A DNA stretch of 35,202 bases, taken from the NCBI GenBank assembly GCA_050729835.1, contig JBOHLS010000024.1:1-35202 (forward strand). Direction: 5' to 3'. The notes under the pieces were generated by a model, which did no database searches, was not told where the DNA came from, and saw only the letters and a program-made list of their open reading frames with translations. Source of the stretch: REEB95 sp050729835 (GTDB taxonomy: Bacteria > Pseudomonadota > Alphaproteobacteria > ATCC43930 > CGMCC-115725). Below are positions 1 to 6,468 of this stretch, piece after piece. A program made the position numbers and the translations under genes. The stretch's first letter is position 1. Each line of letters opens with the position of its first letter.

Positions 1-116
1 ACAACGCCGTCCTGCCTCTCGACTGCTTCATGAATGCCGATCCGAAGACCGGACCACGGATGCCAGCGGTACAGCAGTTCCCGAAACTCGGTACCGTGGG
101 TGTTCTCAAGCCTTGT
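1..116 (-). CDS. Partial unknown protein, possibly transposon-associated, running off the left edge
   Basis: Read on the minus strand, the first bases form one open frame whose translation has a natural composition (it contains ENTHGTEFRELLYRWHPW). It leaves the window at base 1, so the C-terminus is not visible, and no convincing start codon was found. The sequence vaguely recalls short proteins of unknown function found next to integrases and transposases, but I do not recognise the family with certainty. The homology to the IS3 transposase on the other strand starts at base 119, which suggests an old junction between two mobile-DNA pieces. It could also be chance open sequence in GC-rich DNA. 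Confidence 0.3.
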
Positions 117-118
117 TG

Positions 119-246
119 TACAACACCGTCAGGCCGCACACCAGCCTCGGCGGGCTCATGCCGGCCGCGTTTGCAACCCGCCCCACAGAGGGGCATAACC
201 TGAACAGACTCTACTCATGACCGAGGGCAAAGCGGGGAGCAGGTCA
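119..246 (+). mobile_element. IS3-family remnant: 3' end of the transposase gene and right terminus
   Basis: Bases 119-220 encode YNTVRPHTSLGG, then a proline/alanine linker, then GHNLNRLYS and a TGA stop. This is the typical C-terminus of IS3-family OrfB (DDE transposase), just past the catalytic core. The following bases end in GGGGAGCAGGTCA (234-246), which fits the right terminal inverted repeat of such elements (TGACCTGC... read inward). Upstream of base 119 the same frame stays open but no longer looks like a transposase, so the catalytic domain is absent and the element is dead. The transposase call rests on a short motif. Confidence 0.6.
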
Positions 247-347
247 AGACCACTTCTCGCCGCGGCGCCGTTAGCCGTGTATTAATGAACCGCACAAAAT
301 TATAAGGCTTCCCGGCCGCCTGCCGCGGCCCGAACCGCGAGACGCGA

Positions 348-806
348 ATGCCCAACCGACAAGGCTTGGTCGCCGTTTTCGCGAGCGCAGCTCTCCTGGC
401 TGCCTGCCAGAGCGCGCCAGTTCCGCCCGCACCGCCGCCGCCTTCGGCGCCGGCCGAGTCAACGACGCAAACCAGCCGGCCCGTCTTTACCCAGGTCGGC
501 TTCGCCTCCTGGTACGGTCCGCATTTCGACGGCAAACGCACCGCCGATGGCGAGCGCTTCGACCGGAACGCGTTGACCGCGGCGCATCGAACCTTGCCGA
601 TCAACTCTTACGTTCGCGTCACCAATCTCGCCAATAACCGGTCGGTCATCGTGCGCATCAACGACCGCGGCCCCTATGCCCGCAACCGCATCATCGATCT
701 GTCCGCCGAGGCCGCGCGCGAGCTCAGGATCCGCAAGGGCGGCATCGCGCGCGTCCGCATCGAGCTGGTGACGGCCGACGAAGCCAGCACCGCGGCCGGC
801 CGTTGA
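348..806 (+). CDS. rlpA: RlpA-like septal ring lytic transglycosylase lipoprotein
   Basis: The 152-residue product starts with a lipoprotein signal peptide (lipobox LLAAC, lipid-modified Cys20), followed by a proline-rich linker (about 23-45) and a double-psi beta-barrel RlpA domain (about 50-140) with SWYGPHFDGKRTADGE. In P. aeruginosa RlpA the key residues are E120, D123 and H131. Here E69, D72 and H80 keep the same spacing, so the protein probably cleaves denuded glycan strands at division sites. The C-terminal SPOR domain of the longer RlpA proteins is absent, so septal recruitment would need another route. TATAAG at 301-306 may be the -10 box. Monocistronic; the next gene is convergent. 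Confidence 0.88.
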   Translation: MPNRQGLVAVFASAALLAACQSAPVPPAPPPPSAPAESTTQTSRPVFTQVGFASWYGPHFDGKRTADGERFDRNALTAAHRTLPINSYVRVTNLANNRSVIVRINDRGPYARNRIIDLSAEAARELRIRKGGIARVRIELVTADEASTAAGR

Positions 807-812
807 ATCGCG

Positions 813-1217
813 TCAACGTCCCGGCGTCCAGCCTTTGGGCGCCAGCTCGAAGCCGGTGAAGTCGAACGGCGGTGCCACGGTGCAGCCGGCGAGGCTCCAG
901 GCGCCGAGGCTGCGTGCCGCCTGCCAGAAGCGTGCCGGTACCACGAGCTGCGGCCGCTCGCCCTTGGTCATGTCGGCGCCGAGCACTTGGCGCTCGACGC
1001 CGCTGCCGTCGCGCGCCAGCCGCAATTCGAGCGGCGCGCCGGCGTAATAATGCCAAGTCTCGGTTTGCGCGATGCGGTGCCAGTGCGACGCCTCGCCCTG
1101 CTTGAGCAGGTAATAGATCGCTGTCGAGGCGGCGTCGCGGAAGGTCTCGCGGAACCAGCCGCCTTCCGGGTGCGGCGCCAGCGCGAGCGTGCGGATGATC
1201 TCGTCGGCGTCGGGCAT
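813..1217 (-). CDS. DUF985 cupin-family protein
   Basis: The 134-residue protein is a complete single-domain cupin of the DUF985 type. It shows HPEGGWFRETFR near the N-terminus (His16), the family HWHR segment (H45, H47), then E53 and H56 in the metal-site region, and ends with FELAPKGWTPG. Relatives are small dimeric cupins whose substrate is not settled, so no reaction is assigned. It converges on the rlpA-like gene 6 bases away and has the same orientation as the GST gene 68 bases upstream. The ATG at 1217 is the natural start because homologous sequence begins directly after it. Confidence 0.85.
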   Translation of the reverse strand: MPDADEIIRTLALAPHPEGGWFRETFRDAASTAIYYLLKQGEASHWHRIAQTETWHYYAGAPLELRLARDGSGVERQVLGADMTKGERPQLVVPARFWQAARSLGAWSLAGCTVAPPFDFTGFELAPKGWTPGR

Positions 1218-1285
1218 TTAAAGCTCGCATCCGCTTTGCCCGCGCGATTGGGTTGGCGGGCGGCAATCGCGCAAGCGAAAAGGAC

Positions 1286-1906
1286 TTACCCCGGCGGCGG
1301 CACGGTCGCCAGCATCGACTTGCGCTGGACGAACTCGGCGTACCACTTGGCGAGGCCGACGTGGCGCTCGCGCCAGGCTTCGTTGGGATAGCGGAAATCG
1401 AGATAACCCAACGCGCAGCCGATTGCGATCTGGCCGATGTTGAGCGGACCGCCGAGCGCGCCTTCGCCCACCTTGCCGTCGAGCGCGGCGAGGCCGTTGC
1501 GGACCTTGCGCATCTGACCGGCACTCCACTCGGCCCATTGCCGCTCCTGCGGCCGCACCGCGGTTTCGTAGCGGTTGAGCACGCTGGCGTCGAGCATGCC
1601 GTCGGCCAGCGCCTGCTGCCGCAGCGCGATCCAGCGCGCCATGCCCGCCGACGGAAATAGCTTGGGGCCGCTATGCAGGCCATCGAGGTACTCGCAGATG
1701 ACGCGCGAATCGAACAGCACCTGGCCGTCGTCGGTGAGCAGCGTCGGCAGCTTTATCAGCGGATTTTGGCGGCTGAGGTCCTCGTTGGGCTGCACCGGCA
1801 TGACCGTCGTCGGCACGCGCTCGATCTTCGCGTCGAGCCCGGTTTCGAACGCCATCACCATCACCTTGCGCACGAACGGCGACGTTGGCGAATAACGCAA
1901 TTTCAT
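1286..1906 (-). CDS. Glutathione S-transferase family protein
   Basis: The 206-residue protein has an N-terminal thioredoxin-like GST domain (MKLRYSPTSPFVRKV; NPLIKLPTL with the cis-proline; then the FDSRVICEYLD segment that binds the gamma-glutamyl part of glutathione) and an all-helical C-terminal domain. This matches the usual cytosolic bacterial GST layout and length. The start was set at 1906, not at an upstream ATG at 2047, because GAGGGAAA lies just ahead of it and the upstream stretch is intergenic-repeat sequence. Substrate cannot be inferred. It probably detoxifies electrophiles, a role related to the neighbouring gloB. Confidence 0.88.
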   Translation of the reverse strand: MKLRYSPTSPFVRKVMVMAFETGLDAKIERVPTTVMPVQPNEDLSRQNPLIKLPTLLTDDGQVLFDSRVICEYLDGLHSGPKLFPSAGMARWIALRQQALADGMLDASVLNRYETAVRPQERQWAEWSAGQMRKVRNGLAALDGKVGEGALGGPLNIGQIAIGCALGYLDFRYPNEAWRERHVGLAKWYAEFVQRKSMLATVPPPG

Positions 1907-2109
1907 TTTTGTTTCCCTCGGTCTGGTTACATTACGCCTCCACGGAGGCACGGAGAGCACGAAGAACAAAAATTTTCGTCCTCCTTCTTTTCTTCGTATC
2001 TCTGTGGTGAAAAGTTCTGCAATCAAAGACTGTCCTTCGCCCCCCAAGCAAATCCTCTCCCCCTGTTTAGGGGGAGAGGGAAGGGTAAGAGGTACACGCG
2101 ATGCTCAAA
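1907..2109. repeat. Intergenic repeat region (CCTCTCCCCC hairpin and a CTCCACGGAGG-type element)
   Basis: No gene is seen in this gap. Bases 1930-2015 contain an imperfect inverted structure running from CCTCCACGGAGGCACGGAG to TCTCTGTGGTGAAAAG with an AT-rich middle, a pattern common as dispersed intergenic sequence in environmental proteobacteria. Bases 2054-2079 form a hairpin with arms CCTCTCCCCC and GGGGGAGAGG around TGTTTA. Related CTC-type hairpins occur at 11814, 19319 and 30666. Confidence 0.6.
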
Positions 2110-2874
2110 TCAGAAATTGTCCTTCGCCTTGCGGATGGCGGCGAAGGTGGCGACCGGATCGCCCGGCGCGCCCATCGCCTGCTGCAAGCCGGGCTGGTCG
2201 GCGCGCAGGAACGGATTGGTCGCCAGCTCGTCGCCCAGCGTTCCCGGCACGGTGGGTTTGCCTTCGGCGCGCAGATTGTCGACCCGCCTGGCGCGCGCCG
2301 CCAGCGCGGCGTTGCCGGGCTCGACGGTAAGCGCGAAGCGCGCGTTCGCCTGAGTATATTCGTGGCCGCAATAGACCCGGGTCTCCGGCGGCAGCTTTTT
2401 CAGCTTGCCGAGCGAGGCCCACATCTGCTGCGGCGTGCCCTCGAACAGCCGGCCGCAGCCCATCAGGAACAGCGTGTCGCCGCTGAACAGCGCCTGCGCG
2501 TCCTTGAACCAATAGGCGATGTGGCCGCGCGTGTGGCCCGGCACGTCGAACACCGTCGCCGCCGCGTCGCCGAACTTGAAGGTGTCGCCGTCGCCGACCG
2601 CGACGTCGATGCCGGGGATGCGCGTCTTGTCGGCCAAGGGCCCGACGACGATCGCCTGGGTCGCCGCCTTCAGCTCCAGATTGCCGCCGGTGTGATCGGG
2701 ATGGTGGTGCGTGTTGATGACGTGGGTGAGCGTCCAGCCGCGCTGCTTGAGCGCGGCGAGCACCGGCGCCGCCACCGAGGGATCGACCGCGCCGACCGCG
2801 CCGCTTTTGGGCTCGCGCAGGAGATAGACGTAGTTGTCGCGCAGCGCCGGGATGGGCTGGATTTCGAGCGTCAT
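2110..2874 (-). CDS. gloB: Hydroxyacylglutathione hydrolase (glyoxalase II)
   Basis: The 254-residue metallo-beta-lactamase-fold enzyme hydrolyses S-lactoylglutathione to lactate and glutathione, the second step of methylglyoxal detoxification. The binuclear metal-site motif THHHPDH is at residues 55-61. Further ligand motifs VPGHTRGH, FSGDTLF and CGHEYTQAN follow in the usual order, and the length is normal. It is divergent from the methyltransferase gene with 45 bases between the two start codons, a pairing seen in many alphaproteobacteria. The GST upstream and a VOC protein elsewhere in the window fit a detoxification theme but do not prove a shared pathway. Confidence 0.94.
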   Translation of the reverse strand: MTLEIQPIPALRDNYVYLLREPKSGAVGAVDPSVAAPVLAALKQRGWTLTHVINTHHHPDHTGGNLELKAATQAIVVGPLADKTRIPGIDVAVGDGDTFKFGDAAATVFDVPGHTRGHIAYWFKDAQALFSGDTLFLMGCGRLFEGTPQQMWASLGKLKKLPPETRVYCGHEYTQANARFALTVEPGNAALAARARRVDNLRAEGKPTVPGTLGDELATNPFLRADQPGLQQAMGAPGDPVATFAAIRKAKDNF

Positions 2875-2919
2875 GGCGGCAGACTAACGCAAATTCCCGC
2901 CCATGCTACACTCGAAACG

Positions 2920-3657
2920 ATGTTCATTGACGTGGTTGATTTACGCGATTTCTACGAGCGCCGGCTGGGCGGCGTCGCGCGCCAGATGATCGGCCGCCGG
3001 CTCCGTCGGCTGTGGGCCGATTTGAAGGGCCTCAACGTCCTCGGCCTCGGCTATGCCACGCCCTATCTGCGGCCGTTCGTGCCCGAGGCCGAGCGCGTCG
3101 TCGCGCTGATGCCGGCGCCGCAAGGCGTGCTGCCGTGGCCGCGCCAGGGGTCGAACCGGGCCGCGCTCGCCGAGGAAAGCGAGCTGCCGCTGCCCAATTT
3201 CTCGATGGATCGCGTGCTGCTGGTCCACGGCCTCGAATTCAGCGAGGAGGTGCGGCCGATGCTCAAGGAGATCTGGCGCGTGCTCGCCGCCGGCGGCCGG
3301 CTGGTCGTCGTCGTGCCCAACCGCCGCGGCATCTGGGCGCGCTTCGATCACACGCCCTTCGGCCAGGGCAATCCCTACACCACCGGCCAGTTGAGCCATT
3401 TGCTGCGCGACGAGGGCTTCACGCCCGAGCACAGCGCCGGCGCGCTCTTCGTGCCGCCGACGGCGAGCCGCTTCCTCTTGCGCTCGGCCCGGGTGTGGGA
3501 ACGCCTCGGCGAGATGTGGTTCGGCACCTTCGCTGGCGTCGTCGTGGTCGAGGCGAGCAAGCAAATCTATGCCGCCAAGCCGGTGGGCGAGCGCCTCAAG
3601 CAGCGCCGGCGCGTGCTGCTGCCGGTGTCCGGCACGCCGAGCCCCGCCGGACCTTAG
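2920..3657 (+). CDS. Class I SAM-dependent methyltransferase, gloB-linked
   Basis: The 245-residue protein has a Rossmann-type methyltransferase fold: a degenerate motif I (LNVLGLGYATPYL, about 37-49), the acidic segment SMDRVLLVHGLEF, and LKEIWRVLAAGGRLVVVVPN (motif III-like strand with the post-loop helix). The motif I glycine pattern is weaker than in the UbiE/COQ5 type, and the substrate is unknown. The ATG at 2920 was chosen because upstream in-frame sequence overlaps the divergent gloB gene. The pair shares a 45-base intergenic region that must hold both promoters. The final 20 residues are basic and proline-rich. Confidence 0.85.
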   Translation: MFIDVVDLRDFYERRLGGVARQMIGRRLRRLWADLKGLNVLGLGYATPYLRPFVPEAERVVALMPAPQGVLPWPRQGSNRAALAEESELPLPNFSMDRVLLVHGLEFSEEVRPMLKEIWRVLAAGGRLVVVVPNRRGIWARFDHTPFGQGNPYTTGQLSHLLRDEGFTPEHSAGALFVPPTASRFLLRSARVWERLGEMWFGTFAGVVVVEASKQIYAAKPVGERLKQRRRVLLPVSGTPSPAGP

Positions 3658-3689
3658 GTCGGCGTCTCCGTAATGACGAAATGATCCCT

Positions 3690-3898
3690 GTCATTGCGAG
3701 CGAAGCGAAGCAATCCAGACGACTGGAGGGTCAGAACAAATCTTCGTATAAATCGCGCCACTGCGGGTTCAACGCTTCGATCAACGCCAATTTCTTCTTG
3801 CGCGATCCAGCCTTGATCTGCTTCATGCTGCGCTTCCTGACGCCATGCTGGATTGCTTCGTCCTGCTTCGCTCCGCTCGCAATTCTCGCAATGACGGA
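3690..3898. repeat. Pair of inverted CATTGCGAG...CAATCCAG repeats enclosing foreign sequence
   Basis: The left arm (3690-3720) reads CATTGCGAGCGAAGCGAAGC then AATCCAG. The right arm (about 3846-3897) is its approximate reverse complement, with an insertion (CTGGATTGCTTCG ... CGCAATGACGG). The arms are the same repeat type as at 11715-11797 and 28857-28944, where they lie close together. Here they are separated by about 125 bases carrying the tail of a GIY-YIG nuclease gene. Confidence 0.7.
3731..3838 (-). pseudogene. C-terminal relic of a GIY-YIG endonuclease
   Basis: On the minus strand these bases encode about 35 residues ending KLALIEALNPQWRDLYEDLF and a TGA stop at 3731. This is a very characteristic C-terminus of the small (about 95-residue) GIY-YIG family proteins abundant in alphaproteobacteria. 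The preceding KRSMKQIKAGSRKK also fits that family. The GIY and YIG motifs and the catalytic arginine, which would lie upstream, are missing. The frame instead runs into the right arm of the flanking repeat. The surviving tail is well preserved, so the loss may be recent. Confidence 0.65.
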
Positions 3899-3919
3899 AA
3901 TGCAACAATAAGGCCCGCG

Positions 3920-4612
3920 CTACTCGCCGCGGAACTTGATCACCGCGTGCGTGCCGTCGCAGAACGGCTTGTTCTTCGACTGGCCGCAGCGGCACAGCGT
4001 CACGCGGTTGCGCACCTCGTAGGCGAAGCCGTCGACGGCGATCACCGTGATGCCGCCGCGCAGCCACAGCGGCCCGCCGCATTGCTGCGCCGGATCGTCG
4101 ACCACGCCGATCGACGTTGGCAGCTCGGGCTCGAGCGCCGCACCCGTCGCCTTGTCCCACGCTACCAGCCGGCCCGAGGCGCAGTTGGCCACCTGGCGGA
4201 CGAAGATCGCCCGCGTCTGCGGGCTGTCGGTGTGGCGCACCTGGTTCCACACCTTGCCGTGCGGATCGCAGAAGCGGGCGAAGGCGCACAGGCTCTCGGC
4301 GTCGCTGAGCCGCATCGCCGGGCCGTTGAAGACCCGCGCCTGCTTGGCATAGGGCGCGCGGCTGGCGGTCTCGGTGCCGTCGAAGCCGACGGTTTCGTGG
4401 CTGCCGTCGCAGAACGGCTTGGTCTTGGAATGGCCGCAGCGGCAGAGCTCATAATCGCCTTCGGTCGGAAACCGCTTGCCCTCGACCCATTTCTCCGAGC
4501 CGCCCTCAGCGTCGACGCCGAGGGTCTGCTTTTGCAGAGGCACGCCGCCGCTGACGATGTAGGGGCCGTTTTTCGACACCGTCATGCGCGCCCGGCTTTT
4601 GGCTTGGCTCAT
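3920..4612 (-). CDS. Double CDGSH iron-sulfur domain protein
   Basis: The 230-residue protein carries two CDGSH motifs, each with the three cysteines and one histidine that hold a mitoNEET-type [2Fe-2S] cluster: C57, C59, C68, H72, and C207, C209, C218, H222. They flank a roughly 130-residue middle section with its own conserved-looking CAFARFCDPHGKVW and further cysteines (C144, C178). The N-terminal part resembles the strand region of bacterial CDGSH proteins. Probable role: electron transfer or Fe-S/redox sensing in the cytoplasm; no partner gene is adjacent. Start ATG at 4612; no clear Shine-Dalgarno sequence. Monocistronic. Confidence 0.88.
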   Translation of the reverse strand: MSQAKSRARMTVSKNGPYIVSGGVPLQKQTLGVDAEGGSEKWVEGKRFPTEGDYELCRCGHSKTKPFCDGSHETVGFDGTETASRAPYAKQARVFNGPAMRLSDAESLCAFARFCDPHGKVWNQVRHTDSPQTRAIFVRQVANCASGRLVAWDKATGAALEPELPTSIGVVDDPAQQCGGPLWLRGGITVIAVDGFAYEVRNRVTLCRCGQSKNKPFCDGTHAVIKFRGE

Positions 4613-4697
4613 GGCCTATTCTCCCGCGCCGTTTGTTCTCGTTGCGGCCAGTATGCGAGCGCCGCCGCCGTGATGGCAAGGTGAGCGCCAATTCTTC

Positions 4698-4773
4698 GTC
4701 ATTCCCACGCAAGCGGGAATCCAGGGCAAACGTATATCGCATGTCCTGGGTCCCCGCTTGCGCGGGGACGACA
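4698..4773. repeat. Intergenic palindromic repeat, CATTCCCGCG type
   Basis: Two hairpins in opposite orientation. The first reads CATTCCCACGCAAGCGGGAATCC and the second CCCCGCTTGCGCGGGG followed by ACGAC. Closely related units lie at 11249-11326 and 29711-29791. The element sits 52 bases upstream of the DinB-like gene, so it could form a structure in its leader RNA. Confidence 0.75.
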
Positions 4774-4824
4774 CACCGATTGTTTTCGCGCCTATACTGT
4801 CCGCGGATCCTCGGGGAGGACGCC

Positions 4825-5328
4825 ATGGACGTCGTCACCGCATCGCTGTTCGCGCGCTATCGCGCCTGGGCCGACCGGCTAACCTATGACTCCGTCGCAG
4901 CGCTGCCGCCCGGCGAGGCAACCAAGCAGCGTCCGACCCTGTTCAAGACGATCGTCGGCACGCTCAACCACAATCTGCTGATCGACTGCGTGTGGCAGGC
5001 GCATATCGAAGGCCGCGATCACGGCTTCAAGGCGCGCAATGTGGTGATCCACGCCGATCTGCCGGCGCTGTGGGCGGCACAGCAGGTGATGAACCAATGG
5101 TGGATGGACTGGTCCACGGCGCAGACCGACAAGAGCCTCGACGAGCCCGTGCGCTTCCGCTTCATCGACGGCGGCGACAGCACGATGACGCGCGGCGCGA
5201 TCCTGCTGCACGTCGTCAACCACGGCAGCTATCACCGCGGCTGGATCGCCGAGATGTTCTATGCGATGCCGCGCAAGCCACCGGCGACCGACCTGCCGGT
5301 GTTTTTGCGGGAGGGCGCGGGCCCGTAA
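4825..5328 (+). CDS. DinB-family protein (putative metal-dependent four-helix protein)
   Basis: The 167-residue protein belongs to the DinB/YfiT-like four-helix-bundle superfamily. The expected histidine triad is visible: H49 in TLNHNLLID, and H133 and H137 in HVVNHGSYHRGWI near the C-terminus. The segment RYRAWADRLTYDSVAALP is the usual first helix. Members are metal-binding proteins, some of them thiol transferases; the reaction here is unknown. The ATG at 4825 was chosen for the strong Shine-Dalgarno sequence GGGGAGGA at 4813-4820. Upstream in-frame codons belong to the palindromic repeat. Confidence 0.86.
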   Translation: MDVVTASLFARYRAWADRLTYDSVAALPPGEATKQRPTLFKTIVGTLNHNLLIDCVWQAHIEGRDHGFKARNVVIHADLPALWAAQQVMNQWWMDWSTAQTDKSLDEPVRFRFIDGGDSTMTRGAILLHVVNHGSYHRGWIAEMFYAMPRKPPATDLPVFLREGAGP

Positions 5329-5359
5329 ATCTACGCCGGATCGAATTCAGCTCAAGTCG

Positions 5360-5641
5360 TTACGCCGCAACCGAGAGCCGAAGGCCGAGCGCCTTCAGGA
5401 CCCTGGCGACGGTTGCAAATTCCGGATTGCCGTCCGGCGACAGCGCCTTGTAGAGATTGGCGCGGCCGAGGCCGGCGGCCTCCGCGATCTCGGTCATGCC
5501 CTTGGCGCGAGCAATGTCGCCGAGGGCGGCCTTGAGCAAATCGGGATCGCCATCCTCGAGCACGGCATCGAGATAGGCGGCGATATCCTCTTTGGTCTGC
5601 AGCGTATCGGCGGCATCCCAACGGCGGGTTTTGTGAGCCAT
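5360..5641 (-). CDS. HigA-like antitoxin (addiction module antidote protein)
   Basis: The 93-residue protein matches the addiction-module antidote family (COG3636 type). It has an N-terminal segment with TKEDIAAYLDAVLEDGDPDLLKAALGDIARAKG, shown here only for its recognisable ends, then a helix-turn-helix (MTEIAEAAGLGRANLYKALS, about 49-68) and the conserved ending NPEFATVARVLKALGLRLSV. It should bind and neutralise the toxin encoded directly upstream and repress their shared promoter. The start at 5641 follows GAGAGGAC, and the gene begins 10 bases after the toxin stop, so the two are translated from one message in toxin-first order. Confidence 0.88.
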   Translation of the reverse strand: MAHKTRRWDAADTLQTKEDIAAYLDAVLEDGDPDLLKAALGDIARAKGMTEIAEAAGLGRANLYKALSPDGNPEFATVARVLKALGLRLSVAA

Positions 5642-5651
5642 GTCGTCCTCT

Positions 5652-5942
5652 CTAAACCTCTTGCACCAGTTCGAGGGCGCGCGCGATGTCGCGATCCTGG
5701 TTTCGTTTGTCGCCGCCGCAGAGCAGGACGACAATCGTGTCGCCGCGCCGGACGAAATACGCCCGGTAGCCGGGACCGTAATCGATCCGCATCTCCGACA
5801 CGCCGCTGCCCACCGGCCTTACGTCGCCGGGATTGCCGAGCGACAGGCGGCGGATTCGGACCGCGATGCGGGCGCGCGCCTCGCAGTCTCGCAGTTCGGC
5901 AAACCATTCGGCAAAAACCTCGGTTTGCCGGACCTCGACCAT
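5652..5942 (-). CDS. RelE/HigB-type toxin (addiction module killer protein)
   Basis: The 96-residue protein is a RelE/ParE-superfamily toxin of the killer-protein type (COG3657): VEVRQTEVFAEWFAELRD at the N-terminus, then RIRRLSLGNPGDVRPVGSGV, the core strand MRIDYGPGYRAYFVRR, and LLCGGDKRNQDRDIARALEL at the end. Family members are usually ribosome-dependent mRNA endonucleases. It precedes its antitoxin, the HigBA order. The promoter at 5948-5976 puts the expected transcription start at or next to the ATG, so the message may be leaderless for this gene. No disabling mutation is seen. Confidence 0.88.
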   Translation of the reverse strand: MVEVRQTEVFAEWFAELRDCEARARIAVRIRRLSLGNPGDVRPVGSGVSEMRIDYGPGYRAYFVRRGDTIVVLLCGGDKRNQDRDIARALELVQEV

Positions 5943-5947
5943 CGCGC

Positions 5948-5976
5948 ATTGTCTCTTATAAAGGACAGTCTGTCAA
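5948..5976 (-). promoter_or_regulatory. Toxin-antitoxin promoter with palindromic operator
   Basis: On the minus strand TTGACA (5976-5971) is followed after 17 bases by GACAAT (5953-5948), a good -35 and a fair -10. A perfect 11-base dyad, GACAGTCTGTC (5964-5974), overlaps the -35 and is a likely operator for autorepression by the antitoxin or the toxin-antitoxin complex. The -10 ends only 5 bases before the toxin ATG. Confidence 0.6.
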
Positions 5977-6058
5977 GCGGGTCGAACTCTACTTCGATCC
6001 CACTTCCCGGTGGCTGACAACGACTTTCATGATGCCGTTGCCGAAGCGGGCCTTGCCG

Positions 6059-6370
6059 TTACTCGGCGGCTTCCACCGCCAGCGTGCGCAACACGGCCTT
6101 CGGCTCATGGGCGATCACGGCGAGCAGGATACGCGCTGCCCGATCGGGCCGGCGGCGACCTTGTTCCCAAGCCTGGACCGCCGTGAGATCGAGTCCGAAC
6201 GTTCGGGCGAATGCAGCCTGCGACAGCCCCAGTCGCGCGCGCAACGCCGACACGTCAACAGTCTCCGGGACAGCGGCTTCATAGGACAAAAGACCGGACC
6301 GCTCGTCACGCAGATAGGCAGCGACGTCGCGCGCCGCGCTCTCGAACCGCCGGCCCAGCGTCGTACGCAT
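6059..6370 (-). CDS. XRE-family antitoxin-like regulator without visible toxin
   Basis: The 103-residue protein has a short N-terminal region, then PETVDVSALRARLGLSQ and a C-terminal helix-turn-helix with SQAAFARTFGLDLTAVQAWE, followed by QGRRRPDRAARILLAVI. This is the YiaG/HigA-2 type, normally the antitoxin of a RelE-like toxin encoded just upstream. Here the upstream neighbour is metW and the 116 bases downstream contain no toxin, so it appears to be an orphan antitoxin or a stand-alone repressor. The start at 6370 (MRTTLGRRF) is preferred over the ATG at 6427 because GGAAG precedes it and the promoter lies between the two. Confidence 0.82.
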   Translation of the reverse strand: MRTTLGRRFESAARDVAAYLRDERSGLLSYEAAVPETVDVSALRARLGLSQAAFARTFGLDLTAVQAWEQGRRRPDRAARILLAVIAHEPKAVLRTLAVEAAE

Positions 6371-6394
6371 TGGTTTCTTCCGCGTTCGTATGCC

Positions 6395-6426
6395 GGTCTT
6401 GTACGACAATGTCGTAGTAGGAGTCA
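6395..6426 (-). promoter_or_regulatory. Promoter and operator of the orphan antitoxin-like gene
   Basis: On the minus strand TTGACT is followed after 18 bases by TACAAG. Between the two boxes lies the perfect dyad TACGACAATGTCGTA (6402-6416, 7-base arms around one central base). This placement is classic for autorepression by an XRE-type protein. The arms differ from the operator of the neighbouring toxin-antitoxin pair, so the two systems are probably regulated separately. Confidence 0.6.
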
Positions 6427-6468
6427 ACCGGACGTCATGCTCTTCGGCACGCGCCGCCGCCTAACCGG

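Noticed and set aside
5976..6058. Toxin gene downstream of the orphan antitoxin
   Set aside because: The gap is too short and no frame gives a RelE-like sequence.
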